5,483 bases of DNA from Candidatus Altimarinota bacterium (lineage in GTDB: Bacteria; Patescibacteriota; Gracilibacteria; UBA4473): positions 1-5,483 of the forward strand of contig JALWQU010000109.1 of NCBI GenBank assembly GCA_026982915.1. The letters are read 5' to 3'. Positions 1 through 5,483 of this stretch are shown in pieces. A program made the translations under genes and the position numbers. Each line of letters starts with the position of its first letter. Position 1 is the stretch's first letter. The notes under the pieces were generated by a model, which saw only the letters and a list, made by a program, of their open reading frames with translations, made no database searches and had not been told where the DNA came from.

Positions 1-104
1 AGTAAAGACCGTAAGGGCGAAGTGAGATGCGTGAAAGGTTCTCGACCTCGTAACGAATGAAGTGAGTGAGAATGTAAGAGTTTCCGTACTGCGACTGCCA
101 TTTT
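1..104. repeat. Short repeat-like tract of unknown nature
   Basis: No gene with support is visible here. The tract contains an imperfect direct repeat, CGTAA followed by 4-5 variable bases and then GAAGTGAG, at 10-26 and again at 49-66, plus a third GTAAGAG-like echo at 75-81. TTCTC at 40-44 and GAGAA at 69-73 could pair as a weak stem. The minus strand is open in more than one frame through to the window edge, which is more typical of a low-complexity repeat than of a gene. Its richer base composition contrasts with the AT-rich sequence that follows. It may be a dispersed intergenic repeat or the end of something outside the window; this is inference. Confidence 0.35.
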
Positions 105-563
105 TTATTCAAATCTTTCAACAAAATCAATAATAATTGTTTTAATATTTTGAAATACAGTTTTTCGTTCTGTTAGCTTTGTTTTCTTATTTTTTAGAGA
201 AATTATATCAGCTCGACGAGGAAGTTTATCCGTATATAAATAATCAGAAATTATATTCTTGAATTGTTCTTGATCCAAGCCTTCTGAACTAGAACTATTC
301 GCTAAAGCTTGTTGTTTTTCTTTATCCCAAAAAATATCAAATTCCTTAGAAATAGCTTCTTCATCTTTAATATGAGGTGAATTTTCTTCAATGAATTTTT
401 GAATTAAGTCTTTCTTTTTTCTCCATTTAATATCGCTGTCCAGTTGTTTTAAAATTTGGGGGTACTGGGTCAAAACATTTTGTGCATTTATAGAAAATTT
501 AAACCTATTTTTGAGATTAGCGAAAGCCTCAAAACACCCTCTTTTTGCCTCAAATATGTAAAA
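105..563 (-). pseudogene. C-terminal remnant of type I restriction HsdR (R subunit)
   Basis: The frame resembles the extreme C-terminus of type I restriction endonuclease R subunits (the ATP-dependent translocase/nuclease HsdR). Supporting stretches are LIQKFIEEN, then EFDIFWDKEKQQAL, then a YLYTDKLPRRADI block matching the usual 'YLFTxxxPLRDDI' pattern, and a final LTERKTVF...IIIDFVERFE matching 'LLERKxIxxRIxxKIxxFVETF'. HsdR proteins are usually about 1000 residues; the helicase motor and PD-(D/E)XK nuclease domains are absent. The open frame runs back from the TAA at 105-107 to a TGA at 564-566. It contains no ATG or GTG, and the first possible start is a TTG at 471-473 (122 residues). HsdR-like sequence seems to continue upstream of that TTG (KFSINAQNVL), so the TTG is unlikely to be a natural start. 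No hsdM or hsdS is in the window. The sequence is much more AT-rich than the core genes. I infer a truncated, probably non-functional remnant; a short expressed protein of unknown role cannot be excluded. Confidence 0.6.
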
Positions 564-580
564 TCAATTTCATTTTTACA
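555..580. repeat. 26-bp palindromic repeat, copy 1
   Basis: An imperfect palindrome: TGTAAAA at 557-563 and TTTTACA at 574-580 separated by 10 bases. It matches copy 2 (669-694) at 21 of 26 positions, with identical ends (TATGTAA and TTCATTTTTACA) and a diverged middle. The TGA that closes the HsdR-like frame lies inside it. It could be an operator-type protein-binding site or an end of a small decayed element. Confidence 0.5.
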
Positions 581-591
581 GGTTTTATTGA

Positions 592-645
592 TTTAAGCCT
601 TATCTTGAATAGCATAAAGCATGTAAAGTTCTTTTTAAGCCTTAT
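592..645. repeat. Pair of 12-bp direct repeats
   Basis: TTTAAGCCTTAT occurs exactly at 592-603 and at 634-645, a 42-bp period. A further ATGTAAA half-site like those of the flanking palindromes lies between them at 621-627. The spacer therefore looks built from repeated small units (ATGTAA... followed by ...TTTAAGCCTTAT). No reading frame or stable hairpin explains them. Confidence 0.45.
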
Positions 646-668
646 TTAAAAGCTAAAATCAACTTTTA

Positions 669-694
669 TATGTAATTTTGACTTCATTTTTACA
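669..694. repeat. 26-bp palindromic repeat, copy 2, before nuclease gene
   Basis: This is the second copy of the palindrome at 555-580. Its ATGTAA at 670-675 mirrors TTACAT at 690-695, ending about 20 bases before the nuclease ATG at 715. That position overlaps where a promoter or short leader would lie, so binding here could control the nuclease. I could not assign a convincing -10/-35 pair in this spacer. Confidence 0.5.
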
Positions 695-714
695 TCTTTT
701 AACCCCAAATCATT

Positions 715-1053
715 ATGTACACCTACCGAGGAACCCTCACCAGATGGGTCGATGGCGATACCGCCATTATTGAAATCGATCTTGGTTTTTACACCAAACG
801 AACCGAACGCATCCGACTCGCACGCATAAACACCCCCGAAACAAGAGATCACCGGCTGACCAAACGCCGAGAAGCCGTCCACGCCAAAATGGTCGCCAAG
901 AAAATTTGCCCTCACGGGAGCACCGTCACGGTGAGAACCTTCAAATCCAAACGGGACATGTACGCGCGGTACATCGCAGAAGTCACCTTTCAGGGCGTCA
1001 ATATTTCCGATTACCTGCTAGAACAAGGCGTAGCGAAGGCCATTTCTTTGTAA
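715..1053 (+). CDS. Small staphylococcal-nuclease-like protein (thermonuclease family)
   Basis: A 112-residue protein of the SNase (TNase, OB-fold) family, which hydrolyses DNA or RNA phosphodiester bonds with Ca2+. The fold runs through the whole protein: YRGTLTRWVDGDT (residues 4-16), IRLARINTPETRD (33-45), VTVRTFKSKRDMYARYIAEV (71-90) and a closing ISDYLLEQGVAKAI. By alignment to the staphylococcal enzyme, its catalytic Arg35, Glu43 and Arg87 correspond to R34, E42 and R85 here. Calcium ligand Asp21 corresponds to D15, while Asp40 is replaced by N39, a conservative change. There is no signal peptide or anchor, so it should act in the cytoplasm, unlike the secreted type enzyme. The start at 715 fits the family N-terminus but has no Shine-Dalgarno site. 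The gene follows a repeat-rich spacer and the restriction remnant, and precedes transketolase by 84 bp on the same strand. Its biological substrate is unknown; DNA repair, nucleic-acid turnover or defence are all possible. Confidence 0.85.
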   Translation: MYTYRGTLTRWVDGDTAIIEIDLGFYTKRTERIRLARINTPETRDHRLTKRREAVHAKMVAKKICPHGSTVTVRTFKSKRDMYARYIAEVTFQGVNISDYLLEQGVAKAISL

Positions 1054-1137
1054 ACAAAGCAACACGCGACGACACACAACTCTTGTCATTTTCCCCAAAA
1101 CTAATACGCTTGCCCTGAATTTAACTTTTTTACCCCT

Positions 1138-3042
1138 ATGGATTACACCTGCCCACCATCAAACGAAAAACTCGGATCTGAACGAGTGGCTTTTTTACAA
1201 ACTTTTGCAAAAAATTGCCGACGAACGATTTTGAAAATGCTAAAAACTTCCCAGTCAGGCCATCCAGGAGGCTCGCTTTCGTGTCTTGATTTTTTGTCGA
1301 CGCTTTACGCGTTTCGATTGGCGGACACGCAGGAAGACCTCATTGTTTCCAACGGGCATATTTCCCCGGGTGTTTATGCCGTACTCGCGGAAATGGGGGC
1401 GGTCAACAAAGACGAAGTCATCAAAACCTTCCGACAAAAAGGCTCCATTTTCGAAGGCCATGTTACCCGACATATTGCGGGGATTCCTTTTGGGACGGGG
1501 CCTTTGGGGGCAGGGGTTTCCGTTGCGGCTGGATTTGCCTACAGCGAAAAACTAAAAAAGTCAGACAAAAAAGTCTTCGCCTGTATTGGGGATGGGGAAG
1601 TGCAAGAAGGACAGGTTCACGAAATGGCACTTTTTGCCAGTAAGAAAAAATTGAATAATTTTACCGTTTTCTGTGACTACAATGCGGTTCAGCTCACACA
1701 CAGTTTAGAGGAAACCATGCCGACGAATATTAAGGCTTTTTTTCAGGCACATGACTGGGAAGTTTTGGATATTAACGGACACGATGCCGAGTCGTTATGG
1801 AAAGCGATTAACCACCAAGGGGATCGTCCGATTCTGATCTTGGGAAACACGATCATGGGAAACGGCATTCCGATGATGCAGGCTGATGGGGAAAACCATA
1901 TTCCTACTTGGCACGGAAAAGCCCCGAAGCCAGACGAAATTGAAGCACAACTAGCTTTGCCAGAGCTGACTTTGTCGGCCGAAGAAAAAACACAGCTAGA
2001 CGATTTCCGCAAAGCTGTAAAATTCAACCCTCATAAAAGTGTGTTTACGCCGAATTTAACACGCGATGAAACCGTGAATACGGGCAAACCTGTTTTGTAC
2101 GCTACCGGAACAAAAGAAGCCTGTCGTGGGGCTTACGGAAAAGCATTATTGGACTTAGCCAAACACAACAAAAATGTTTTGGCGGGAACAGCGGATGTCG
2201 GCGGATCGGTCATGACCAAATTTGTGGCGGCCGAATTGCCCGAACAACATATTGAGTTTGGGATTTGTGAGCAAAACATGGTGTCGGTAGCCGGCGGACT
2301 TTCGGTCAACAATTTCATTCCATTTGTTTCGACTTTTGGGGCGTTCATGAGTAGCCGAGCCAAAGACCAAGCACGACTAAACGATGTCAATCAGGTAAAT
2401 GTAAAAATGGTTTCGACGCACTGCGGACTTTCGGTGGGAGAAGACGGTCCAACACATCAAGCGATTGATGACATGGGGTCTTTTATGGGGATGTTTAACA
2501 CGCATGTGATTGAACCGGCTGATGCGAACCAGTGTGATCGAATTATTCGGTACGCGGCGAGTCATTATGGTAATTTTTACATTCGAATGGGGCGACACGC
2601 GTTACCCGTACTAGAAAAACCGGATGGATCAGCGCTTTACGATGAAAATTATGAATATGTTTACGGGGAAACAACGGTGCTAAAAGCCGGTACGGCTGTA
2701 ACCTTAGTCGCCAGTGGTCCCATGATCGCCGAAGCCATGAAGGCGGTAGAATCTATCGGTATTGAAGCGGAAATCGTGATTGCTTCCAGTCCGAAACAGT
2801 TTGATGAAAATTTGAAAAATTCGCTGGCAAAAACCAAAAAAGTCATCGTGATCGAAGACCATAATGGATTGTCGGGGTTCGCTTCGCAAGTGGTGCTCTT
2901 TGCCGCGGAAAATAATATTTCTTTGGCAAAATTCATCGACATTTCCCCCAAAGCCTACCAATTGTCGGGAACGCCGATGGAGCTTTACCAGTCGGCTAAT
3001 ATTGGCGAAGACGCGATTGCAGAAGCGTTGAAGACGATTTAA
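1138..3042 (+). CDS. tkt: Transketolase (single-chain)
   Basis: A 634-residue thiamine diphosphate (TPP) enzyme that moves two-carbon ketol units between sugar phosphates in the non-oxidative pentose phosphate pathway, linking glycolytic intermediates to ribose 5-phosphate. The N-terminal TPP domain shows SGHPGG (40-45), SNGH (71-74), GTGPLG (119-124), and the cofactor/metal motif GDG (151-153) with DYN (180-182). WHGKAP at 258-263 supplies another active-site His. The pyrimidine-binding domain has GICEQN (375-380), whose Glu378 would activate TPP, and HCGLSVGEDGPTHQ (428-441) with His428, Asp436 and His440. The C-terminal domain covers about 515-634. Length matches ordinary bacterial transketolases (about 620-670). 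WHGKAP and the GDGEVQEGQ pattern look closer to the split N-/C-subunit transketolases than to the E. coli TktA type, suggesting a fused version of that branch (inference). A DXP synthase is less likely from these motifs. ATG 1138 is preceded by TTTTTTACCCC rather than a Shine-Dalgarno site. No terminator is visible before convergent mnmA. Confidence 0.95.
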   Translation: MDYTCPPSNEKLGSERVAFLQTFAKNCRRTILKMLKTSQSGHPGGSLSCLDFLSTLYAFRLADTQEDLIVSNGHISPGVYAVLAEMGAVNKDEVIKTFRQKGSIFEGHVTRHIAGIPFGTGPLGAGVSVAAGFAYSEKLKKSDKKVFACIGDGEVQEGQVHEMALFASKKKLNNFTVFCDYNAVQLTHSLEETMPTNIKAFFQAHDWEVLDINGHDAESLWKAINHQGDRPILILGNTIMGNGIPMMQADGENHIPTWHGKAPKPDEIEAQLALPELTLSAEEKTQLDDFRKAVKFNPHKSVFTPNLTRDETVNTGKPVLYATGTKEACRGAYGKALLDLAKHNKNVLAGTADVGGSVMTKFVAAELPEQHIEFGICEQNMVSVAGGLSVNNFIPFVSTFGAFMSSRAKDQARLNDVNQVNVKMVSTHCGLSVGEDGPTHQAIDDMGSFMGMFNTHVIEPADANQCDRIIRYAASHYGNFYIRMGRHALPVLEKPDGSALYDENYEYVYGETTVLKAGTAVTLVASGPMIAEAMKAVESIGIEAEIVIASSPKQFDENLKNSLAKTKKVIVIEDHNGLSGFASQVVLFAAENNISLAKFIDISPKAYQLSGTPMELYQSANIGEDAIAEALKTI

Positions 3043-3047
3043 ACTCC

Positions 3048-4142
3048 CTACGCAATCTCACCACCACCAAGGCAAATCTTGCCGTCTAGTGAATAAAACA
3101 CAATAGCCTGTCCCGGAGTAATGGCGCGTTGTGGTTGGGTAAAATTAACGGTGAAAGTATCCGTTTCTCCCTCTTGTGTTACGGTACAGGTTTGGTTTTC
3201 CTGACGGTACCGAACCTTGGCGAGAAGTGACACAGGGTTTTGTTCCGTCGTGGGTGGTTGTCCCGAAACCCAGTCGCTTTTAGAAAAAGTCAGCGTTCGT
3301 GAAAAAAGTTTAGGATTTTGATCGTCCTGACAGGCAATAATCTGGTTCTTCTCCGTATCCTTGGTCAAGACAAACCAAGGCGCTTCTGGGTAGCCCCGAA
3401 CGCCCCCGACATTTAAATTTCGGCGTTGTCCGAGCGTGTAAAAAGAAAGCCCAATATGTTGCCCAATAACATCGCCTTTTTCGGTAACAATATCCCCGGG
3501 CGCTTGGTGGAGGTATTTTTTCAGAAAAGCCATGTAATCCCGTTCCCCAACAAAACAAATACCGGTTGAGTCTTTTTTTTGAGCGTTTTCAAATCCGGCT
3601 TGTTGGGCCATTTTTCTGATATCCGATTTGGGGTAATCTGCCAGCGGAAAAAGGGTTTTCGCCAGTTGATGCTGTTGTAATGTGTAGAGAAAATAGGTCT
3701 GATCCTTATTCGCGTCAAACGGGGTTTGAAGCTCAAATTTTTCCGTAGCCTCGTTCCAGACATTCCGCGCATAGTGACCTGTCGCGACAAAATCCGCTTC
3801 TAGTTTTTCCGCGTAATGCAGGAACTGCTTGAACTTAATAAACTTATTACACAAAATATCAGGATTAGGCGTCCTAAAAAGTCGGTGTTGTTCCAGAAAA
3901 TAAGCAAAAACATCGTCCCAATATTCCTTTGCAAAATTAACCGTGTAAAACGGAATCTTTAGTTTGGCGGCAACATTTCGGGCATCAATCGCGTCAATTG
4001 CCGCAGGACAGTGTGGATCATCGGCGTCATCCCAGTTCTTCATAAAAATACCAATCACCTCATGCCCCTGATCGACTAATATTTTAGCCGTTACCGCCGA
4101 ATCAACGCCCCCCGAAAGCCCCACCACGATGCGTTTTTTCAT
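3048..4142 (-). CDS. mnmA: tRNA-specific 2-thiouridylase MnmA
   Basis: A 364-residue cytoplasmic enzyme that adenylates U34 of tRNA-Lys, -Glu and -Gln and replaces its 2-oxygen with sulfur, giving s2U34 for accurate decoding. The N-terminal ATP pyrophosphatase domain begins at once with GLSGGVDSAV (8-17, PP-loop). PNPDILCNKFIKF (92-104) carries the first catalytic Cys, C98, and TGHYAR (121-126) follows. DSTGICFVGER (191-201) carries the second, C196, which takes the persulfide. The tRNA-binding and C-terminal beta-barrel domains follow, with GQRRNLNVGG (238-247), KVRYRQ (309-314) and the final LGGGEIA. Length is normal for the family (about 360-380), and both Cys are present, so it should be active. 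It is the last gene of a minus-strand run after grpE and a small peptide. Its ATG overlaps that peptide's TGA (ATGA), suggesting translational coupling, and it has no clear Shine-Dalgarno site of its own. Its stop lies 5 bp from that of convergent transketolase. Confidence 0.97.
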   Translation of the reverse strand: MKKRIVVGLSGGVDSAVTAKILVDQGHEVIGIFMKNWDDADDPHCPAAIDAIDARNVAAKLKIPFYTVNFAKEYWDDVFAYFLEQHRLFRTPNPDILCNKFIKFKQFLHYAEKLEADFVATGHYARNVWNEATEKFELQTPFDANKDQTYFLYTLQQHQLAKTLFPLADYPKSDIRKMAQQAGFENAQKKDSTGICFVGERDYMAFLKKYLHQAPGDIVTEKGDVIGQHIGLSFYTLGQRRNLNVGGVRGYPEAPWFVLTKDTEKNQIIACQDDQNPKLFSRTLTFSKSDWVSGQPPTTEQNPVSLLAKVRYRQENQTCTVTQEGETDTFTVNFTQPQRAITPGQAIVFYSLDGKICLGGGEIA

Positions 4143-4234
4143 GAAACAAAAAACATCGCTATGGATGAAAGAATAAAAATAAAGAGAAAGATGGTGGCGA
4201 ATATTCGAATACCGAGTTTTTTATTGAATTTCAT
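4139..4234 (-). CDS. 31-residue putative single-pass membrane peptide upstream of mnmA
   Basis: A short frame too small for most gene callers. It starts with ATG at 4234-4232 and encodes a basic head (MKFNKKLGIR, residues 1-10), then about 20 hydrophobic residues rich in Phe, Ile and Leu (IFATIFLFIFIL followed by SSIAMFFV), ending in Ser. This matches a single transmembrane helix with the basic end facing the cytoplasm, or an uncleaved signal anchor. Its TGA overlaps the mnmA ATG as ATGA, and it begins 43 bp after the grpE stop, so it fills almost all of the grpE-mnmA gap. I recognise no family. It could be a real small membrane protein, a leader peptide whose translation opens the mnmA start, or chance. 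The ATGA overlap and the coherent charge-then-hydrophobic pattern argue for a real product. The start is preceded by CCACCT, not a Shine-Dalgarno site, which weakens the case. Confidence 0.5.
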   Translation of the reverse strand: MKFNKKLGIRIFATIFLFIFILSSIAMFFVS

Positions 4235-4277
4235 AGGTGGTTTTTAAGTAGTTTTTTAAAGATTTTGAAGTATGCCC

Positions 4278-4769
4278 TTAGGCGGCTCCCGATACTTTGG
4301 CAGGCGTAATAACCGTCTCACCAAAGATCCATCCAGGTTCAAGACAACTGACAACAGTTCCGGCTTCGCCCTCAGCTTGCATGAGAACTTCGTGGAAATC
4401 CGTATTGAGCGCTTCTCCCTCACGAGGCTCGATTTTTGTAAGCCCTTGTTTTTCCAGCGATTCAAAAAACTTTTTGACCACTTTTTGGGCATCTTCGTCC
4501 GTAGAATGCTGGATCCCTATTTGAAGCTCGAGGAATCTGGGTAAAAACGGCTTGAGAAAATTAACCACCGCAAAACGGCCCCAATCCGCTTTTTCCGCTG
4601 TTTGTCGTCGTTGAAAGTTCTGAAGATCTGCCAACGCTCGTAGTCTGGCTTCTTCGGCTTCTTTTAATTTTTCTTGTGTGGCCAATAGTTCGGCCTCAAG
4701 GGCTTCCATTTTGGCGGTCAATGGGTCGGTTTTTGGTAAATTCTTGGTGGCTTTTTTCTTTTTTGTCAT
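4278..4769 (-). CDS. grpE: Nucleotide exchange factor GrpE
   Basis: A 163-residue cytoplasmic co-chaperone that dimerises and drives ADP release from DnaK (Hsp70). After a Lys-rich head (MTKKKKATKN) comes a long charged coiled coil at about residues 17-63, including the family-typical ADLQNFQRRQTAEK (47-60). A helical segment (to about 110) follows, then the small beta domain that inserts into DnaK: HEVLM (126-130), GTVV (137-140) and ITPAKV (154-159). It is slightly shorter than typical GrpE (about 170-200), mainly at the N-terminus. The frame extends upstream to 4943, but that part overlaps divergent trmB and carries no GrpE features. I therefore chose the ATG at 4769-4767, which sits just after a purine-rich AAGAAG and downstream of a plausible promoter. 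It is first in a minus-strand run ending with mnmA. No dnaK, dnaJ or hrcA is in the window, and I see no CIRCE operator. Confidence 0.93.
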   Translation of the reverse strand: MTKKKKATKNLPKTDPLTAKMEALEAELLATQEKLKEAEEARLRALADLQNFQRRQTAEKADWGRFAVVNFLKPFLPRFLELQIGIQHSTDEDAQKVVKKFFESLEKQGLTKIEPREGEALNTDFHEVLMQAEGEAGTVVSCLEPGWIFGETVITPAKVSGAA

Positions 4770-4812
4770 CTTCTTCTTTGTTATTTTCAAGAGAATATTA
4801 AAGGTTGAAAAG

Positions 4813-4840
4813 AATATAAAAATCTTTGAAAAAAATTCAA
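4813..4840 (-). promoter_or_regulatory. Putative sigma-70-type promoter for grpE (peptide, mnmA)
   Basis: Reading the minus strand, TTGAAT (4840-4835) as -35 and TATATT (4818-4813) as -10 are separated by 16 bases. Transcription would start near 4806, giving a leader of about 37 bases before the grpE ATG at 4769. A TTGAA-N5-TTCAA inverted repeat (4826-4840) covers the -35 element. The surroundings are AT-rich, so chance matches are possible. Confidence 0.45.
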
Positions 4841-4886
4841 GAAAACAGTAGCTTCTTGGTGGAAAAAATAAACGCCCCTCCCACTC

Positions 4887-5483
4887 ATGGCCACTAAACG
4901 CGTAAGAAATCATGTCAATCCGCTTTCTATTCTCAAAGAGCACACCTTTGAGGGGTTTGGGAATAATAATCCTATTTTTATTGATGTAGGGGCTTACAAG
5001 GGGGAATTCATAGAAGCTTTAGCCGAAAAGTTTCCAGATCACAATTTCATCTGTTTTGAGATCCGTACCCCGATCGCGAAAAATTTGGTCAAAAAGTTTC
5101 AGGACAAGGACAATATTGTGGTATTTGATGGTGATGCTGGGCGTAATTTCCAGAAAATCCTCGAACCGTGTCTTCAGAAAGGCCATAAAATCGAAAAAAT
5201 ATTCATCAATTTCCCCGACCCGTGGCTCAAGGATCGACACAAAAAAAGACGCTTTATTAATAAAGATTTCTTAGCCTCAATCACGCCATGGCTACCGAAG
5301 TCCGTCGAATTTGTGTTTCAAACCGACCAAGAATCACTTTTTACCGAAACGCTAGAAATTCTGAAAGAATCGCCCTACACCAATATTACTTTTTTCGACA
5401 CTTCGGCTTATGGGATTCCGACCGATTGGGAATCGGCCAAACTAAAAAACGGTGACAAAATTTATCGAATGATATTTACGGCC
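4887..5483 (+). CDS. trmB: tRNA (guanine-N7-)-methyltransferase TrmB, 3' end cut by window
   Basis: The frame opens with ATG at 4887 and stays open for 199 codons to the last base. TrmB uses S-adenosylmethionine to make 7-methylguanosine at position 46 in the variable loop of tRNAs. The Rossmann-type methyltransferase core shows FIDVGAYKGEF (31-41), corresponding to the usual 'LEIGxGKGxF' SAM loop, then FEIR (57-60), then DGDA (81-84). The family hallmark FPDPWLKDRHKKRR is at 109-122. The C-terminal recognition motif 'TxxExxxxxxGxxIxRxxF' is present as PTDWESAKLKNGDKIYRMIF ending near 197, so only a few residues probably lie beyond the edge. The SAM loop has Ala-Tyr where many homologues have Gly-Cys or Gly-Ser, a mild deviation. 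The gene is divergent from grpE across a 117-bp gap. Its start follows a C-rich patch (GCCCCTCCCACTC) with no Shine-Dalgarno site. Confidence 0.93.
   Translation, partial: MATKRVRNHVNPLSILKEHTFEGFGNNNPIFIDVGAYKGEFIEALAEKFPDHNFICFEIRTPIAKNLVKKFQDKDNIVVFDGDAGRNFQKILEPCLQKGHKIEKIFINFPDPWLKDRHKKRRFINKDFLASITPWLPKSVEFVFQTDQESLFTETLEILKESPYTNITFFDTSAYGIPTDWESAKLKNGDKIYRMIFTA

Noticed and set aside
1..101. Open minus-strand frame starting at ATG 101-99 and running off the left edge
   Set aside because: Its composition is His/Ser/Leu/Arg-rich and an alternative frame is equally open, which fits a repeat tract. It cannot be judged without sequence to the left.
564..566. TGA read as glycine (code 25), which would extend the HsdR-like frame
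   Set aside because: No in-frame TGA occurs in the nearly 1500 codons of the clear genes, where every glycine I see is GGN, so TGA is not a sense codon here.
646..915. 89-codon minus-strand ORF antisense to the nuclease
   Set aside because: It is a shadow of the well-supported SNase frame and resembles no family.
1046..1059. Inverted repeat CTTTGTAAACAAAG across the nuclease stop codon
   Set aside because: The stem is short and AT-rich with no U-tract; too weak for a terminator and probably chance.
1054..1137. Separate promoter for transketolase (TTGTCA at 1083-1088, TAATAC at 1102-1107)
   Set aside because: Spacing is only 13 bases, too short for a standard sigma-70 promoter; other pairs are no better.
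1743..2951. Several minus-strand ORFs of 71-96 codons inside transketolase
   Set aside because: They are mirror frames of a strongly conserved gene, with no motifs, start context or operon logic.
3071..3083. Hairpin GGCAA-ATC-TTGCC near the transketolase/mnmA junction
   Set aside because: The stem has 5 bp and a 3-base loop, no T-tract follows, and it lies inside the mnmA coding sequence; not a credible terminator.
4770..4943. 58-residue N-terminal extension of the GrpE frame
   Set aside because: It overlaps the start of divergent trmB, spans the predicted promoter, and has a hydrophobic, aromatic composition unlike any GrpE N-terminus. The ATG at 4769 gives a normal protein.
1..5483. tRNA, rRNA, CRISPR array, riboswitch or complete insertion sequence
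   Set aside because: No cloverleaf, rRNA segment, regular repeat-spacer array, known riboswitch core or transposase frame could be seen on either strand.

Overview
The window is ordinary bacterial chromosome with four tightly packed gene blocks on alternating strands. Six protein-coding units can be supported, plus one decayed or truncated gene. All complete genes end in TAA, TAG or TGA, and no in-frame TGA occurs inside the housekeeping genes, so the standard bacterial code applies. Compact spacing, short versions of the proteins, few Shine-Dalgarno sites and single-copy housekeeping genes suggest a small-genome bacterium. A Patescibacteria/CPR-type lineage is my guess from overall flavour only and is low confidence.

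Layout. Positions 1-104 hold a short repeat-like tract with no convincing gene. Positions 105-563 (minus) carry an AT-rich open frame that looks like the last ~120-150 residues of a type I restriction HsdR subunit, cut off from the rest of its gene. Positions 555-714 are an AT-rich spacer with two matching 26-bp palindromes and other short repeats. Positions 715-1053 (plus) encode a small intracellular staphylococcal-nuclease-like protein, followed after 84 bp by a full-length transketolase (1138-3042). The transketolase converges, with a 5-bp gap, on a minus-strand block that reads grpE (4769-4278), then an apparent 31-residue membrane peptide (4234-4139), then mnmA (4142-3048). The peptide stop and the mnmA start overlap in ATGA. 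Divergent from grpE, trmB starts at 4887 (plus) and runs off the right edge; its conserved C-terminal motif is already present, so only a few codons are probably missing.

Function. The intact genes are core housekeeping: protein folding (GrpE, nucleotide exchange factor of DnaK), two tRNA modifications (MnmA 2-thiolation of U34; TrmB m7G46), and the non-oxidative pentose phosphate pathway (transketolase). The left ~700 bp is different in character: a restriction-gene remnant, repeats and a small nuclease, which looks like an accessory patch or an old insertion boundary next to the core genes. I do not see a complete novel defence system. The items most worth a second look are the 31-residue peptide coupled to mnmA, the paired palindromes before the nuclease, the HsdR tail, and a shared C-rich start context without Shine-Dalgarno sites.
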